Source: Phyto melanocephala
Taxonomy: Eukaryota > Arthropoda > Insecta > Diptera > Rhinophoridae
Reading direction: 5' to 3'
DNA length: 64,000 nucleotides
Assembly (NCBI GenBank): GCA_941918925.1
Contig: OW799233.1
Location: 140,742,223-140,806,222 of the forward strand
The notes beneath the pieces are model-generated. The model was not told where the DNA came from. It was given only the letters and a program-made list of their open reading frames with translations, and made no database searches. Every line of letters begins with the position of its first letter. Within the stretch, counting starts at the first letter, position 1. Positions 1-10,967 of this stretch are shown here, one piece after another. The translations under genes and the position numbers were made by a program.

Positions 1-596
1 ATCGGTCTTAATGTCAGTATATTTATATATAAATATCCCTGCCAGATATTTCATTATACTGAACCTGTTCCACGGCTGTCTAAATAGCCATTAATTCGGC
101 CTGTATCGCGCTACAATAATCCGGTAGCCTAAGGGAATGCTGGTTCAGGTACCTTGTAATCAATAGGAGAAGCAAAATTGGTCATACCCAAAATTCTCGC
201 ATGTCCATAATTCACATATTTCCATGCCCTTGTGGCATTCAGCCTCAGTGCGGTGTCCGCAGCCAACTGCCTAGCCATGATGTCTGGTGGTAACCAGTTT
301 AAAATAGTGAACAGTGCCTTAGATGGTGTGGTCCTAAGAGCACCTGTTATCATAATCGCAGCCATTTTCATAATACGTCCGAAACTGTCCTGGTGGATTC
401 TCTTCTCCAGCGCCACCCACCAGACTGCCGCTCCGTAATAAAGAATTGGTCTGACAACAGAATCGTATAGCCAGTATAAGTTTCTAGGGTTAATACCCCA
501 ATTGAGGCCAATTGCCCTCTTGCAGCAGTATAATACAGTTGCCGCCTTAGTGGTCCTGGACTTTGTGTTCAGGTTCCAGTTTAGTTTGCTGTCCAA
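1..596 (-). pseudogene. Non-LTR retrotransposon relic: end of RT and broken RNase H
   Basis: Read on the minus strand, 596 to 129 gives 155 open codons resembling the stretch after the RT catalytic core in fly R1/LOA-like elements: LYCCKRAIGLNWG, then VVRPILYYGAAVWW. Below 129 the frame shifts by one base and continues as LPDYCSAIQAELMAI, the RNase H segment carrying its catalytic glutamate, followed at once by a stop codon. Between PEPAFP and LPDYCSA the usual YTDGSK strand with the first RNase H aspartate is missing, so an internal deletion removed part of the active site. The element continues off the left edge. It is dead: frameshift, stop and catalytic deletion. The clade (R1, LOA or another RNase H-bearing group) is not fixed by this fragment. 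Confidence 0.8.
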
Positions 597-1680
597 TACT
601 AATATTTAAGTTAAAAGATAATATGCACTTAAAACCTTTCAATTACCCTCTTCACTTTTTACACTTTTCATAGACTCTGTCACTGCTTCCGATTGTGCGT
701 AAAACAATGAACTTAATGAATTCATGTTCATAGTGAAATAAATGCATTCGTTTTATTGAAAATTAAATTCAATTGTTAGAAAAGTAAATATTTTTCTAAT
801 TAATATAATATTAAAATGAATTTACAAAAAAAAACAAACTAAACTAAAACCTAAAAGATGACCATTAGTAGCAACAGAGTTGCCATATAAAAAGGAAAAA
901 CGTGCCCAAAAGAATTTAAATATTTTTCTTTTTAAAATTAATTTTTTTTTCTTATATCTGTCAACAATCTTTATGTAATGCAAACTTAAACAAAAGTTTT
1001 TGATTTCTATAAATAGAGAAAATATTTAAAAAATTCTTTAGATACAACTTATCTGTGGTATTTTGAAAATCTGAAATTCCTTAGAAAATCTTAAAAAAAT
1101 TCGATCGCTTTTTGTATGAATTCCAGATAAATACTCTTGGCCAATGTTGTTTTACTATATCTGTGATCAAAAGGAATAACTGCTTAAGTCGAGATTAACA
1201 TTGAAATAATTACATCACTGCAATTCCGGAATTTAAAACTACCCTCAGGCAAATTTTCAACTATTTTGGACAATTTTACGAAAAGTTATAGCGTAAAAAC
1301 TTATTGCCCATATTTCTTCAAAGAACAATTCCATTAGAAATAATAATTTATTTTAACTTGTAATTTAGCTAAATTATGAAAATGAATATGCGGTTTATTT
1401 TGTACAGCGCAGAATTCATATATAATAGTTTTTATTTTAAAGGGGATACATTTTTAAATATCAACTTAATAATTTAAAAGGGATTTCTTGTAAAACTATA
1501 AAAATGGGCATAAGCAGTTTTCATATAATTTTTTCTTACAAGTGAAATTATTTATTTGGGATTTTTGGATTTTTCCCTATTAGTTTTTAAACATGCTAAT
1601 GGTCATTTGGACTTTTTATGGCATTTAATTCTGTTCAAGACTTTGCGTAATAAGTTTTTGCAATCGTCTTAAATATTTTT
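597..1680. other. AT-rich non-coding DNA
   Basis: No credible ORF, RNA gene or ordered repeat seen. Homopolymer-rich AT sequence typical of fly intron or intergenic DNA. Confidence 0.5.
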
Positions 1681-1692
1681 TAGTATGTGACT

Positions 1693-1880
1693 GTGGACTA
1701 GTCAGTGTGTGCTTGTCTGCTAGTTTGGGGGTTGCGGGTTCGATTCCCGCCAGAGACTGGAATTGTCTGCTTCTCTTCTCTCTTTTCTATTCTTACTTTT
1801 CTATTCAGGTATCACAAAGGGATCAATATAATGGACCCAAGTGAGCTGCACAACAGCTGCCTGTTCTACCTAACCTAACC
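1693..1880 (+). mobile_element. tRNA-derived SINE with 12-bp target-site duplication
   Basis: A T-arm-like segment at about 1735-1751 (GCGGG stem, TTCGATT loop, CCCGC stem) holds a perfect Pol III B box, GGTTCGATTCC. Weaker tRNA-like sequence precedes it. An unrelated body follows, ending in a CCTAACCTAACC tail. The unit is flanked by near-identical 12-bp direct repeats, tagtatgtgact at 1681-1692 and tagtatgggact at 1881-1892, as expected from LINE-driven insertion. Such an element would be transcribed by RNA polymerase III from its internal promoter and moved by a LINE enzyme in trans. The 5' tRNA half is too degenerate to name the source tRNA. The CCTAA repeats are the SINE tail and not a telomere. 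Confidence 0.75.
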
Positions 1881-1892
1881 TAGTATGGGACT

Positions 1893-2945
1893 TATTAATA
1901 TAGACTCGTGGCTTCAAAAAATTCTCAAGACTGGTCAAATTAAGTGAACTTTCCGACTACTGCTAATTGCCAAAATGATACAAGATGACTTGATTTTTTT
2001 TAAATGTCTACTGCCGTTGGAAACTTCTGTCACAATTCATTTGTTTTTTTTATTTAAAAAAACTTTATATCGTCCTACATTTAAAATAACAGTGTTACTA
2101 TGGCCTGATGACACCTCCTGGCTCACCATTCAGTGACTTCAGATATGCCTTATCGGTGATGATAAATTTGGCTTAATTCACTGAAGATTTATTTAGTTAT
2201 TAGATCACGTCAGTTATTCCGCGTTCTCTAAAAGCATAGTGTTTAATGGCTTATTAACGAGTATTCTATAACTGCTTAATTTAAAGATTAAACAAAAATT
2301 AGAGTAGGCAATTCTTTAGAAAGAATTTTAATGATGCATTGTTTAATTTTCTCCTTTAACATAAAAGCTTGTTGGAATGGAAGTTTTACTTAAATGAACC
2401 TCATAAAAATAAATCCTGTTGTGCTAAGTCACAATAAGCCACATATTCAACTGCGCTAGCATGGACACAATCTTTAGTTAGTATACGAGTCTTAAAAATT
2501 GTATTTACCACACAAAATTAATGTTGCTGAACCTTTAAGGAATACTCTCATGCACAGCTTTGATATAGACCTTTGAATAGTTTGTTTATATGGCCTCGCT
2601 AATTATTTATATTACTAACTTTACAATCATCAAAGTTAAATTAAAGCAAAAAATTTCCGAAATGTGATTGCCAAACGTTCATTCCTTTTTAAATAACTTT
2701 GTCGCAAACAAACACACTTTGAAGCTTATACTTATGTTTATGCAAATACATATATTATGTGTATTCACAAAAAATCGTAAGTGCCGTATTGTAATAATTT
2801 TTTTCAATTTTTGAAATGAATGGATAAGTGTTGTCTTGTTTAAGTCTATTGTAAATTTTATATCTTATGTAAAAATTTTGAAAAGTTATGTCATTCATTG
2901 TAAACACACGACACTTAGGACATCTTGTGAATTCACAAATTATGT
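1893..2945. other. AT-rich non-coding DNA
   Basis: Nothing recognisable: no supported ORF, tRNA or repeat. It ends at the target-site duplication of the following hAT element. Confidence 0.5.
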
Positions 2946-3082
2946 ATACAAACCAGAGAAAATTATCGGTGGCGGTTCATAGCCGACTAAAGCCGCCGGC
3001 TTAAAATATATGTATATATTTTTATAAATATTGAAACTTATTTATCATAAAACAAGATTTTATTTAAATAAAGAATTTTTTC

Positions 3083-3480
3083 TTATAAAAAAGGTGTGAT
3101 AATATTTTTGTTTGTTGTCATAAACAAACAATTGCTTGTTTGCTGTTGTGGGATGTAACCGGATCCTTTTTGCATTAATGCATAAGCTTGAGGCGGAGAA
3201 CGCCTGTTTAGATGATGCTGACGTTGCTGGAATTCCAAAACAAACGTCAGCAATCTTTGCCAGGTTTTGAATGACTTATCGAAATATAATCTGAAAAATG
3301 ATTTAATTTTAAAATCATATACAAATATTTCCAACATTCCGAAATTGTATTTTCAGAAACTAACAATTTTTGTTTTAGTTAATAATTCAATATTATAAGC
3401 AATATCTTTATTAGGTAAAATTGTATTATTTGAATCTTCCGATTCTGAGTCCGAGGAAACATTTCCTAAATTAATTTCTT
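3083..3480 (-). pseudogene. Unidentified coding-like stretch inside the hAT element
   Basis: On the minus strand a frame runs from about 3470 to 3083 with one stop (TGA near 3358). The upstream part reads GNVSSDSESEDSNNT, an acidic serine-rich run. The downstream part, open from the ATG at 3337, includes FKTWQRLLTFVLEFQQRQHH and ends in a polar Gln/Thr-rich tail. Base composition here is less AT-rich than the surroundings, which supports a coding origin. I do not recognise the product. It could be an eroded hAT transposase exon or captured host sequence; neither can be shown by reading. Confidence 0.3.
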
Positions 3481-3695
3481 ACCCGAAAAAACTTTTACAA
3501 TTTAAAACGCTGACCAATAATGAATTTATCATATGAGTCAAAATTAATCAAACTAGGTGAATACATCTCTGCCACCCACAAAAATATATATACATATGTT
3601 TTCAAACTGTCAAATCAATAAACATTATTTTTCTTTAATTTTTTTAAGTCTTTTGACAGCTTGAATATAAAAATGAGTGTCTCGAAATTGTCACC

Positions 3696-3885
3696 TTTGT
3701 GATTAGGGTTTACGTCTTCCATATTATTGTATTTCGTTGCCGTTTTTCAAGGTTGCCAATGTCTAAATCTTTTCAATAATCATATAAATATTTGTGATTA
3801 GGGTTTACGTCTTCCATATTATTGTATTTCGTTGCCGTTTTTCAAGGTTGCCAATGTCTAAATCTTTTCAATAATCATATAAATA
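3696..3885. repeat. 95-bp tandem duplication
   Basis: The block starting TTTGTGATTAGGGTTTACGT at 3696 is repeated in full from 3791. The two 95-bp copies look identical, which indicates a recent local duplication inside the hAT element. Confidence 0.92.
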
Positions 3886-4124
3886 TTTAATTGTGTTAAT
3901 AAACATAAAATAGAAAAATATTTTTTCTTTTTATCATCCTAAAATGTTAAAAAAAACAAATTTAAATCTAAAAAATATCTGTGTAAATGAATGTAAGATA
4001 TGTTAGCCGGCTACATATTTGAGCCGATTTAAGCCCAAGTCAGCGGCGGCTTGAACACTCCAAAAAAGTTGGCGGCGACTCTTAGCCGGCTTTGAGCCGA
4101 TTTAATGGTTTCTCTGATGCAAAC

Positions 4125-4770
4125 TATTAAATATTTTTCAAAAATATTCCTGGCTGGCACATATTTTAACTTATTTATATTGGCAACTATGGCAATAACA
4201 AAACAAACAAAAAACACACACAAATGAACCTCAACGGTTTATTAATTAATAAAGAAAAATTAAACTAATAAAAATATATTTAAGCATAAGCGGCTAAATA
4301 ACACCTTAAAAATATAAAAAATTTTAGGAATTTCCAAATTTGTAAAAATTTAATGGCTTTTTTTTAGTTAAAATATCTCAGACCTTTGTCCTTAAAATGG
4401 AAACTATTTGATTAATATATAGTCTACAAATTTTTCGTTAATACTTTTTAACAAATTTAAGGACAGCTTGAGCTATGTGGTTGCCGGTATTGGCAAACTT
4501 GCATCTACTATACTGAACATGGAGTTTCACAAGCTAAACGAAGGCTTAATATTTAGCCCTCCTCTAGATCTTTAAAGGACCTTTCACGAATTATATTAAA
4601 AATGTGATATAAAATATACGTTTGATTTCATTCCTTTTGCAAGCTGCAAACTTTTGTAACTAACAAAAATAAAAGCATTATTGATTTGTGCACACACATA
4701 AAGTTTTAAAAAATAAATAAAAAATACAAATTTGAAAATAAAAGGAAACATTAAACATTTAATAACTTTT
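4125..4770. other. AT-rich non-coding DNA
   Basis: No feature seen between the hAT element and the mariner relic. The open frame crossing 4116 on the minus strand spans the transposon boundary and has no protein character. Confidence 0.45.
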
Positions 4771-5246
4771 TAGTTGCTGTAGCGCTCGAACTTCTGTAAC
4801 AATGTTGACCTTGAGTTCAAGAATTGTCTCCAACCGCTCTTTATGGTTACAGCACTTCCATATTCACTTTCGATAAGTAAGGCCCAATTATATTTTCAAA
4901 CGTAATGCCACACCATACAGTATATCTAAAAAGGTGCAATTAGTATTTTTTAATAACCCCAGACTTGTGGATTATTTTCAGGAACTCATCACAGAGGCTT
5001 ATAAAAAAAGTAATTTAATTAAAAATCTGCTTTAACACTCGTAATCAGATTTTCAATAATGTTGATTTTATTTCTGGCCAACTGTTGAAATTAATCTAAA
5101 AAATTAAGATGTACGTAGGAGCTATTCTTACCTGAGCAGATTACCTTCTGGTTATTTTTTCTAGTATTTCGGTAGCAGTGTAAAATAAACGTTAAAAATC
5201 ATTACATTTTTAAACCCCATGGTGGCTTTTGGACCACCCTGTATAT
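4771..5246 (-). pseudogene. Decayed mariner-type transposase relic
   Basis: On the minus strand around 4930-4861 the frame reads RYTVWCGITFENIIGPYLSK, the conserved strand between the first and second catalytic aspartates of mariner transposases. An eroded NPQV-type segment precedes it in another frame. At the high-coordinate end the sequence ggaccaccctgtata (about 5231-5245) resembles a mariner terminal repeat in the matching orientation. Neither the first catalytic SDE motif nor the second catalytic domain was found. Multiple frameshifts show it is long dead. It differs from the DD41D copies elsewhere in the window, so it is probably another mariner lineage. Confidence 0.55.
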
Positions 5247-5427
5247 AATATAAGATATCAAATACATATATTGTATTTAAATCTGTTCACAATGTGAGAC
5301 GAGCCGATGTTGATGGAATCAATCCCTTTATTTTTGACATATATTTACATGTATGCTCATATATTGATTTGAATACATATTTGTGTAGGGTACATAAAAG
5401 TTACAAATAAAATTTTATACATACTTA

Positions 5428-5522
5428 CCGCCGTATTCATAAAAAATATTTTAGGTTTATTAAAGGCTTAATTGACAGATGTTGAACAGGAATTGGTCAA
5501 ATGTTTTTTATGAATACGGCAG
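5428..5522. mobile_element. 95-bp palindromic MITE
   Basis: The terminal inverted repeats are CCGCCGTATTCATAAAAAA on the left and the reverse complement of CTGCCGTATTCATAAAAAA on the right. TA dinucleotides lie directly outside both ends. The size and the TA duplication fit a MITE mobilised by a Tc1/mariner-type transposase. No coding capacity. Confidence 0.65.
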
Positions 5523-5524
5523 TA

Positions 5525-6540
5525 AATATATTCATAATTACCTACACAATGGGATATTAAAAAAACTAACAACTTTTCAAATTGTTAAACAAATATCATC
5601 CAAACAAAACTAAAACAATAATGTAAAAGACCACAAAAAAAGTTTTAATTAAATGTTCACATGTTTTTATTAAATTATAAACTCCAAACACGTAAAGAAA
5701 ATTATTGTCATTAATTAGACTAAATTTTCTAAATTGAATACTACTTTTATGCATAATTACAATGTAAAAATTAAAACTTTTTTGTGCGTGGGTAAATAAT
5801 CAAAAAAGGTAATTTAAACAAAAAAAAATAAACTTTTAATTATTAATAAACAAAGACGAATACTTTTTGTTAAAGTTAGTTAGCTAAGTTATATTGATTT
5901 AAAATTTTGAAAAAAAAAATTGTGCTTGCAATTCATAATATTAACTGATTGTTTAGACGATCCCTTTAAACATGCGAATTTGTTACAAATTTAAATTGCA
6001 CCAAATGGTTAATTTCATAAACTCTTGCACCTTTTTTTACTTATGGTTAATTAATTTTCTGACATTTTTTAATATATGGCCTAAATAAATATTTTTTGGT
6101 TAATTTTTAAATATCTAAATACTTATAAATATCTACTATTATCGTCTTAAATTTGCTGCGGTGTTATTTTATTTATTTTAAATTATTATCAAAAAAGAAA
6201 AGGAACTACTGCTATAATATGAACTTTATTGAGTTCAGTTTGTGGTAATTAAAACGCTATATTAATTTATAGTAACGTAACGTAACGTAATTTTTATATG
6301 GATATACAAATATAGTCTAGATAAAAATAACATTAACCACAAAACAAATCTGAAATAACTTTTATAACTGCTATATTTATAAATTCAATTGGTAAATTCG
6401 CAAAGTATGCAACCATGTCGTATTGTCAAAAAATTTTATAATTAAAAGAAATATTGTATTGTTCACCGTAAAATATTTAAAACAATTTAAAATTTATAAA
6501 ATTCAGCTTAATATGTACATGGGTCATTTGGAAAAAAAAA
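5525..6540. other. AT-rich non-coding DNA
   Basis: Nothing recognisable except a short GTAAC microsatellite at about 6272-6290. Confidence 0.45.
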
Positions 6541-6544
6541 CGCA

Positions 6545-8185
6545 ATTTTTGTGTCCCCGCACTTTGCATTACTATTTTAGGTCAAAAAAAACAACAAAAA
6601 AAAAATAAAAAATTTGAGAGTGATCAGCGAGGAATATGTAACAAAAAAACGTAATTCTCAAATTTGTATATTTGTTTTTTTGTTTATTCAGAATGGAGTT
6701 TTGTTTCTCCCTCGGACTACTTCCATACAAAAGCATGTGTCCCCCGTTAGAATTTTTAGTAAACAAAATTAAATTAAATCCAGAAAAAAGTAAATATGCA
6801 ACATTTAATATCAGTTTTCGAATTATTGTCGTCAAAACTAAATTAGTGCGAATTTGGTGTTGCAAAGAAAGGTTGTCCCCACAATTTGCATTGAGCGTCA
6901 CTTTTTTTATAATTCAAGTAATATTACTAGTTTTCAATTTGCATTTAAATAAAGTAAATAACGTAAGGAAAGTACAAACCTTAATTATTACAAAAGTGAA
7001 AAAGCGAAAAAAAATTTTTGTAAAAAAGTGTGCATTTGCGCAGTTTTTGTGAACACCATGGTAAGGGCGCGACAAAATTTCATGAGCGTCACGCTAATTT
7101 TTTTAAAAGTGAATACATTAAATGTAAAAAATTGAAGTTGACAATCATTGTTTACATGGTTTCAACTCATTTTTTTATAATTTGCAAGTTTGAGAAATGA
7201 ATTTCCTACGAAAAAAACCAGAATAGGCAAACATTTCATGATCATCACTTTTGATATATATTGCTTCATAGCTTAAAATGCTTAATTATAATTTAATTTT
7301 TTAATTTTTAAGAATAAAACAACGAAATTAATGGCGGCTGAAAGAGCACAAAGATATCAAGAGAAAATAAAGCTCGATAAAGCGCGTAATGACGAATATA
7401 AAAAAGAAGAAAGAAAGGTTTAATCGTGGTATATTTGAGTTTAATCGTGCTTTTGCAATTTAAACCTCTGGGGGACCGGAAACTTATGTTAATGAAACTT
7501 AATTAATGAGAATAAAAAAAACAAAGCCGCTTGTCATTTCATGAAGTTTATACAGATTCAGAATAAGAATTCGAATGAAAATTTATAAATTAAATTAAGT
7601 TGTTTTGCGTCAAATATTTACATATGCGTCTAAGTTTCTTCAAGAATTACTTCCTTTTTTCTATTTATGTTAAAGACATCAAAAAAATATGTATATGTTT
7701 AGTTTTGTATGAACATTTTTGTTTTTTTGAAGATTTTTTTTTACTTACTTTTTGTAAAATAATAAACTTTTTTTCGTAAAACTTTACATTTGGCATTATT
7801 TCTTGTTTACGTGCAACAAAATCTCTTGATCGTCACAAAATATCTTGAGCGTCACACTTAGTTTTTTTTTCATTAAAACGCTTATAATTAATTTTTTTTT
7901 AAATAAATTGTTACAAGCATATAACTTTGCAAGTAACCTCTAAGTTCAAGTCTTGTTTTTACCAAAAATTTACATATTTTCATCTTAAAATTTTAAAAAA
8001 ACTAGTCACTTTTAAAAAAAATTAAAAATCAAGGTGAATCGTGATTTTGTGTTTATAATCGAAAAGGTGATTTTCGCAAAAGTCAATCTTGAGAAACAAA
8101 AGAACATCGTAGTAAGCTTGAATTTCAAATATTTTTGCATTTTTAGCGATTTTTTATACATATTTGGTGTGTGACGCTCAAGATA
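6545..8185. repeat. Tract with recurring GAGCGTCAC and GTCCCC motifs
   Basis: GAGCGTCAC occurs at about 6893, 7084 and 7847, with variants near 7240 and 7829. A 17-bp inverted pair, TATCTTGAGCGTCACAC at 7841-7857 and its reverse complement at 8169-8185, brackets the right part. A second motif of the form TGTCCCCRCAMTTTGCATT occurs near 6552 and 6871. The motifs surround the coding relic at 7331-7423. Such recurrence suggests the subterminal repeats of a non-autonomous transposon, but no ends or target duplication could be set. The long overlapping frames on both strands here (6572-6901 and 6672-7052) look like chance ORFs. Confidence 0.4.
7331..7423 (+). pseudogene. Short exon-like relic with AERxxxYxEK motif
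   Basis: Thirty codons from ATG 7331 to TAA 7423 include AAERAQRYQEKIKLDKARND and then EYKKEERK. This charged pattern (AER-x3-YREK-x-K-x-D ... EY-x2-K-x-R) opens many multicopy, apparently transposon-borne insect proteins. The frame ends at AAG|GTTTAATC, so the relic may be a first exon cut at a degenerate GT donor; a pyrimidine-rich TTTTTAAG precedes it. No second exon was found. The repeated GAGCGTCAC motifs on both sides suggest it belongs to the same element. The function of the family is unknown to me, and the match is from remembered family patterns only. Confidence 0.4.
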
Positions 8186-10740
8186 GAAATCATAGAAAAC
8201 CTAAAAAAATTCAAAAAATGTTGATCTTTTTGAGAGCCTTAAATTACCACCGGAATCTTCATCAATTTCTACATAAATTGGCCATTCTTACCGGCGAATT
8301 GAAAAAACTTTAAAAATAAGCAAAAAAATCGATGTGTACGTTTTTTTTTGGAACTGACCCACATATATCAATACGACATGATTACACACCTTGCGAATTT
8401 ACTTAACAACAAGATCAAGAGCAGTGTTGCCAGAATGAAGATTTTACCCTTATTTTTAAGATTTTTGAATTAAAAAAGATTTAAAGATCTGTTTCCCAAA
8501 ATTAAAATTTTTGAGATGTATTTATGTAAAGAAATCTTTATAAAATATCATCGTTTGTAGAGAATTATCACTTCGTTTAGATGAATTCACCCATTTCATT
8601 AAAAAAAATTTTGTCATTTTTTGCAAAAGTAAGAGTAACTGAAACAAAATTAGATCTTTATGTTCCATTCAAAGGGTACTTTATTAAAAAAAAAATTTAT
8701 TATATTCGAATCATTGTTGTCTAAAATATCCAGAAAAATAAGAATATATCGTACTTGACATAAAACAGAAGTGTTTTTGAGGTATATATGGAAATATGAA
8801 AAAATCTGCGAATATTGGGTGGTATTTTTTCGTTTTTATATTTTTTTTTTCAATAAACCAAATATTTTTCGCAAATTGGTTAAATAATCAAGCTCAAGGT
8901 CTTGAAATAAAAAATAACATCCACGCGTAATCTATATATTCTTATGTATCTTGTTAATTGTTGTTGTTACCTTAAATTTAAAGCATATTTACAATTACAA
9001 TTTATTTTTACAATTTAGTCGCTAAAAAAATAGTTGATTGCAATTCTTTAAAATAAGTCAAAGAGATAATCAGATTTAAATCTTATTATTTCTCTTTAAA
9101 TAATTAAATAAGCTCTTAATACCTGCGCATAGTAAAATTTGTGTTTTTTTTATCAATAAACTTATATTGAAAATCTTTCAAGAGTTTTTATTTTTACAGT
9201 CGTGATTGACATATTCATGGAAATGGCCATATGGAAATAAAATTTAGCAAATATTAGTTGAAATAAGCGTGACCACTATTTTTGTCAAATAATTATCAAA
9301 TATTATTATTTTCATGTTTTATTATTTATTTCGATAAATAACAAGATTATCAAAATTTGCTGAATCTTTATAGTCGATTAGTCAGTCGGTTTTTCAAATC
9401 TCTGTATGTCAGATGCGATATTTCTCTTAAAAAATGTTTATTTGCAATAAATACTGTTCATTATGCATTATTCAACAGATACAGATATTTCTATCTACTT
9501 AGTGGCCATTAGTAGTTTACTTCAACCAACCATAATAATTCACCGTTTTGCTTCATTATTTAAATTTTTTACTTGTTGTGGCAACTAAAGTAAAAACAAA
9601 AGTAAAGCAAGACTAAAGTAGCAAAAAAAGCAAAAAAAAAAAAAATAGTAATAAAAAAACCATAAATGAATTAAAAAAAAGTATATAATTGTTCTTTAAT
9701 ATGCTTTAGTTTACATTATTTTAATAACAATTTTGTACCCCCTATTACAGGCCATAAACCTCTACAGACCATTAATACGCGAATACGAGTACAAGTGTGA
9801 TGGTCTAGTTGTTTGGTTGCTACAGATAGACAACCTGCTCTGATACCATTTCCACAACCGCCAACCACACCAGCCCAGTAATATATTTTCATACTAGCGA
9901 AACAACAGAAAACAATTATGTCGTTTTTTAAGAGATTTGTTTTTTTTTTATTTTTTTAATTTCCACATTTTATATGCATAAATACAATCCCTTTGGTATG
10001 AAAAATTTAAAAAAAGGCGACAAAAAATAGCACACAAACACTCACAAGAAACGCAAGACAAACAAAGCTTCGAAAAAAAAATTATATGAAAAAAAGTTTT
10101 GCGGTCAAATTGCTTAATTACAAAATTGCGTTGAATGTTGCAACAACGCCACCAACACACCTCAACCAACAGCACTAACATCATCAAAATCATCGTTACT
10201 ATCTTTTACAGCGGCAATTGTTACAGTGGATGATGCAAAAATATCAGTAGGAATTACAACAAGTACTGTTAGCAAAGTTTTAACATGCCACAAAGCCAAC
10301 ATCGTGATTGTGGTGCTGCTACTTCTACAAACAGTTAAAGACGATGACAATGACGACATTGGTATGGTTACTGTTTTTGTTGTTTGTATTGCTGGGGTTA
10401 GAGGTGATGTTCTGTTGGTGGTGCTGTCAAGAAAAAATCATAAAATAAAACCGTTAAGCAAATTAAAAATAAACAAAGCTCTCTGTCATAAGTGGATGTG
10501 AGATCTCTTTGCCGGGTAACATTTCATTTCTTACCCCCTTTCTCTCATACCAATTTTGTTATATTTAGCACTAAAATGTTCACGCACTCTTGAAATAAGT
10601 TTGTATTATTCACAATGGGAAATTAGTCTTCGAAAATTATTCGCATAATGGTTGACTTTTGACAAACAACTTAAATATAGATAAGATAACTGAAAACTTT
10701 CTTAATCATGAGTTTAAGATTTTCAAGACGCTTTGATTGC
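8186..10740. other. Long non-coding stretch
   Basis: Mostly AT-rich with no supported gene. An isolated CAGTGTTGCCAG at 8422 matches the end of the hAT-like MITE at 30,436, but no partner end or duplication was found. Two patches are less AT-rich: about 9735-9890, preceded by an acceptor-like CTATTACAG, and about 10,140-10,500, rich in CAA/ACC triplets. They could be untranslated exon or regulatory sequence. Short frames on both strands across 10,160-10,500 have no recognisable protein character. Confidence 0.4.
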
Positions 10741-10784
10741 CCCGAATAGCGTCTTCTTCACACGAGGGTGTAAAAGGGTTTATA

Positions 10785-10967
10785 AAGGGTGTTTTTTTAA
10801 GCCCGATAGAACTTGAAATTGTAAAAAATAACACAAAAAATTAAATTGTTATCAAAATTTTTTTTTTATTCGAAAGATCAATACGTGACATTAACATTTG
10901 AAAATGATTTCGGGCATATGGGCACCGCGGCTGTTCTTGACGAAGCGCATTCTGGACGTCCAATTTT
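10785..10967. repeat. Left arm of 183-bp inverted duplication
   Basis: Reverse complement of the mariner's 3' end (11,523-11,704), reaching from the terminal repeat to the codons for QNWTSRMRFVKNSRG. The homology stops abruptly after CCAATTTT at 10,967, where forward transposase sequence begins. Confidence 0.9.

Larger units (their letters stand above)
2954..4116. mobile_element. Non-autonomous hAT-type DNA transposon (1.16 kb)
   Basis: The left end begins CAGAGAAAATTATCGG and the right end, read in reverse complement, begins CAGAGAAACCATTAAATCGG. Both continue with AGCCGRCTAA-type sequence and GCCGCC blocks. The flanks are atacaaac (2946-2953) and atgcaaac (4117-4124), an 8-bp duplication with one mismatch. 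CAGAGAA termini plus 8-bp duplications are the signature of the hAT superfamily (Hermes and hobo begin the same way). GCCGGCT/AGCCGATTTAA motifs recur near the right end and could be subterminal transposase sites. No intact transposase is present. The interior holds a 95-bp tandem duplication and a coding-like stretch annotated separately. Confidence 0.78.

Noticed and set aside
1698..1760. Possible tRNA gene
   Set aside because: The T arm is good but the acceptor and D arms do not pair properly, and the segment is the head of a SINE with its own target duplication.
1868..1881. CCTAACCTAACC as insect telomeric repeat
   Set aside because: Only two units, at the tail of the SINE; flies lack TTAGG telomeres.
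6672..7052. 126-codon plus-strand ORF
   Set aside because: It overlaps another ORF on the opposite strand, is biased to Lys/Phe/Ile by AT content, and shows no domain pattern.
10226..10501. 91-codon ORF and the opposing 65-codon ORF
   Set aside because: Both strands are open over simple triplet-rich sequence; neither looks like a protein.
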